Shown here: in pieces, positions 6,603 to 7,457 of the stretch | How positions within the stretch are numbered: the first letter of the stretch is position 1 | Layout of the letters: every line of letters begins with the position of its first letter | NCBI GenBank assembly: GCA_001805465.1 | Contig: MHGH01000014.1 | Coordinates: 18,687 to 26,143 of the forward strand | Direction: 5' to 3' | From: Omnitrophica WOR_2 bacterium RBG_13_41_10 | Lineage (GTDB): Bacteria > Omnitrophota > Gorgyraeia > Gygaellales > Profunditerraquicolaceae | DNA length: 7,457 bases | Translations under genes and position numbers: made by a program | The notes under the pieces: generated by a model | Databases searched by the model: none | What the model was told of the DNA's origin: nothing | What the model saw: only the letters and a program-made list of their open reading frames with translations

Positions 6603-6610
6603 CCCCTCTC
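6603..6610 (-). promoter_or_regulatory. Shine-Dalgarno of gspE
   Basis: The minus strand reads GAGAGGGG ending 3 nt before the gspE ATG (GAGAGG with 5-nt spacing). It supports the start at 6599 over Met5. It lies in the 28-nt gap after atpD, which is too short for a separate terminator plus promoter and holds no visible hairpin, suggesting read-through from atpD into gspE. Confidence 0.65.
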
Positions 6611-6627
6611 TTTGATTTAACTATATT

Positions 6628-7457
6628 TTACTCTATAGTACCGATCATGTACAGCTGTTCTAAAGGAGTATTATCTAATTCGCCTTTTAATATTTTTTCC
6701 GCACCCTTTAATGTTTCCTCAAACGGCACATAGCAGCCTTGTCTGGCCGTATAAAGCTCTGCGGTAAAAAACGGCTGGGTAAGAAAATACTGCAGCCTCT
6801 GGCCGCGCTCATAAATAGTCCTTTCCTGTTTCGATAGTTCTTCTATTCCGATAATGGAAACGATGCGGCGCAGTTCTTCATATTTATTAAAAATACTTAA
6901 GACTTCGCTGGCTACCTCCATATGGCGTTTGCCGACCACGGCAATATCCAAATAGGAACAGGAGGAAGCCAATGGATCAATCGCCGGATAAAGGCCCCTT
7001 TGCACATATTCTCGCGATAAAACTATAATCGAATCAAGATAACTGAATATACAAACTACCGCCGGGTCGGTAAGATCATCCGCAGGGACATATACTGCCT
7101 CTACCGCAGTAATAGAAGCATTTCCCCGGGCATGAATCCTCTCCTGAAACTCACTCATCTCGCTGGCCAAAGTAGGCTGATAGCCGGTTTCCGAAGGAAT
7201 GCGGCCTAAAAGAGTGGATAGCTCAGCGCCGGCCTGAGCAAACCTAAAAACATTATCGATGAATAAAAGCACGTCTTTACCTTTTTCCAGGATAGATTCA
7301 GCTAAGGCCATGCCGGTCTGCACTACTTCAAAACGCACCCCCGGAGATTCGTTCATCTGCCCAAAAATTAAAACGGTTTTATCTAAAACTCCTTGCTTTT
7401 CTAACTCATAATATAATTCATTGCCTTCCCTGATTCTTTCTCCTGCTCCGATAAATA
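6628..7457 (-). CDS. atpD: F-type ATPase beta subunit, 5' end cut by window edge
   Basis: The frame is open to the right edge, giving the C-terminal 275 residues of a beta subunit (family length about 460-480). The Walker A loop lies outside the window. Visible catalytic parts are GAGERIREGNE with the general-base Glu and adjacent Arg (fragment residues 6-7), the Walker B strand DVLLFIDNVFR (Asp at 67), GYQPTLASEM, YVPADDLTDP, the adenine-pocket Tyr in GLYPAIDPL (156) and FLTQPFF (224-230). The DELSEED-loop position reads IEELSKQ (204-210). The protein ends at MIGTIE, slightly shorter than E. coli beta. The fragment thus looks catalytically intact. It is divergent, for example VCIFSYLDSIIVLSR and SSCSYLD where typical beta subunits have ATTFAHLDAT and STSR; some positions recall the alternate N-ATPase group, but a placement cannot be made by eye. 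In known operons atpD is followed by atpC (epsilon); here gspE follows after 28 nt. Confidence 0.95.
   Translation of the reverse strand, partial: FIGAGERIREGNELYYELEKQGVLDKTVLIFGQMNESPGVRFEVVQTGMALAESILEKGKDVLLFIDNVFRFAQAGAELSTLLGRIPSETGYQPTLASEMSEFQERIHARGNASITAVEAVYVPADDLTDPAVVCIFSYLDSIIVLSREYVQRGLYPAIDPLASSCSYLDIAVVGKRHMEVASEVLSIFNKYEELRRIVSIIGIEELSKQERTIYERGQRLQYFLTQPFFTAELYTARQGCYVPFEETLKGAEKILKGELDNTPLEQLYMIGTIE

Noticed and set aside
6628..7457. V-type, Rho or flagellar/T3SS ATPase identity for the truncated ATPase.
   Set aside because: GERIREGNE, YVPADDLTDP, GLYPAIDPL and the MIGTIE end are those of F-type beta subunits.
1..7457. A wholly new biological system, such as a defence or mobile element.
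   Set aside because: Every gene is assigned to T2SS or F-ATPase families, and no transposase, integrase, repeat array or foreign island is visible; novelty is limited to details of known parts.

Overview
The window is one continuous block of minus-strand genes: the inner-membrane platform and pseudopilus of a type II secretion system (T2SS, general secretion pathway), preceded by the 3' end of an F-type ATPase beta subunit. Read in transcription order (high to low coordinates) it contains atpD (5' truncated by the window edge), gspE, gspF, gspL, gspM, gspG, gspI, gspJ and gspK (3' truncated by the window edge). There are no RNA genes, insertion sequences, CRISPR arrays or clear terminators, and no gene-free stretch longer than about 60 bases.

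The genes are packed tightly. gspE starts 28 nt after atpD. gspE and gspF are separated by 4 nt, gspF/gspL and gspI/gspJ share ATGA stop-start overlaps, gspG/gspI overlap by 20 nt and gspJ/gspK by 41 nt. The only notable gap inside the secretion block is the 58-nt leader before the major pseudopilin gspG, which also has the best Shine-Dalgarno sequence in the window. This looks like a single translationally coupled transcript in which gspG translation is boosted independently.

The proteins fit one machine. GspE is the cytoplasmic ATPase. GspF is the polytopic platform protein. GspL (actin-like domain, one membrane helix, periplasmic domain) and GspM (membrane helix, coiled coil, ferredoxin-like domain) link the motor to the periplasm. 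GspG would form the pseudopilus shaft, and GspI, GspJ and GspK its tip. The outer-membrane secretin GspD, GspC, GspH and the prepilin peptidase are not in this window; some could lie beyond either edge.

A T2SS implies a diderm (Gram-negative-type) bacterium. The moderately AT-rich DNA, divergent sequences, absence of gspH between gspG and gspI, and an order starting with E-F-L-M do not look like a standard proteobacterial gsp operon. An uncultivated lineage such as Omnitrophota or a relative is a guess only. The system itself is recognisable, not new. The points of interest are the atpD-gspE junction without atpC, the non-glycine residues at the predicted prepilin cleavage sites of GspJ and GspK, a degenerate c-di-GMP-type N-domain in GspE, and an EF-hand-like acidic loop in GspI.
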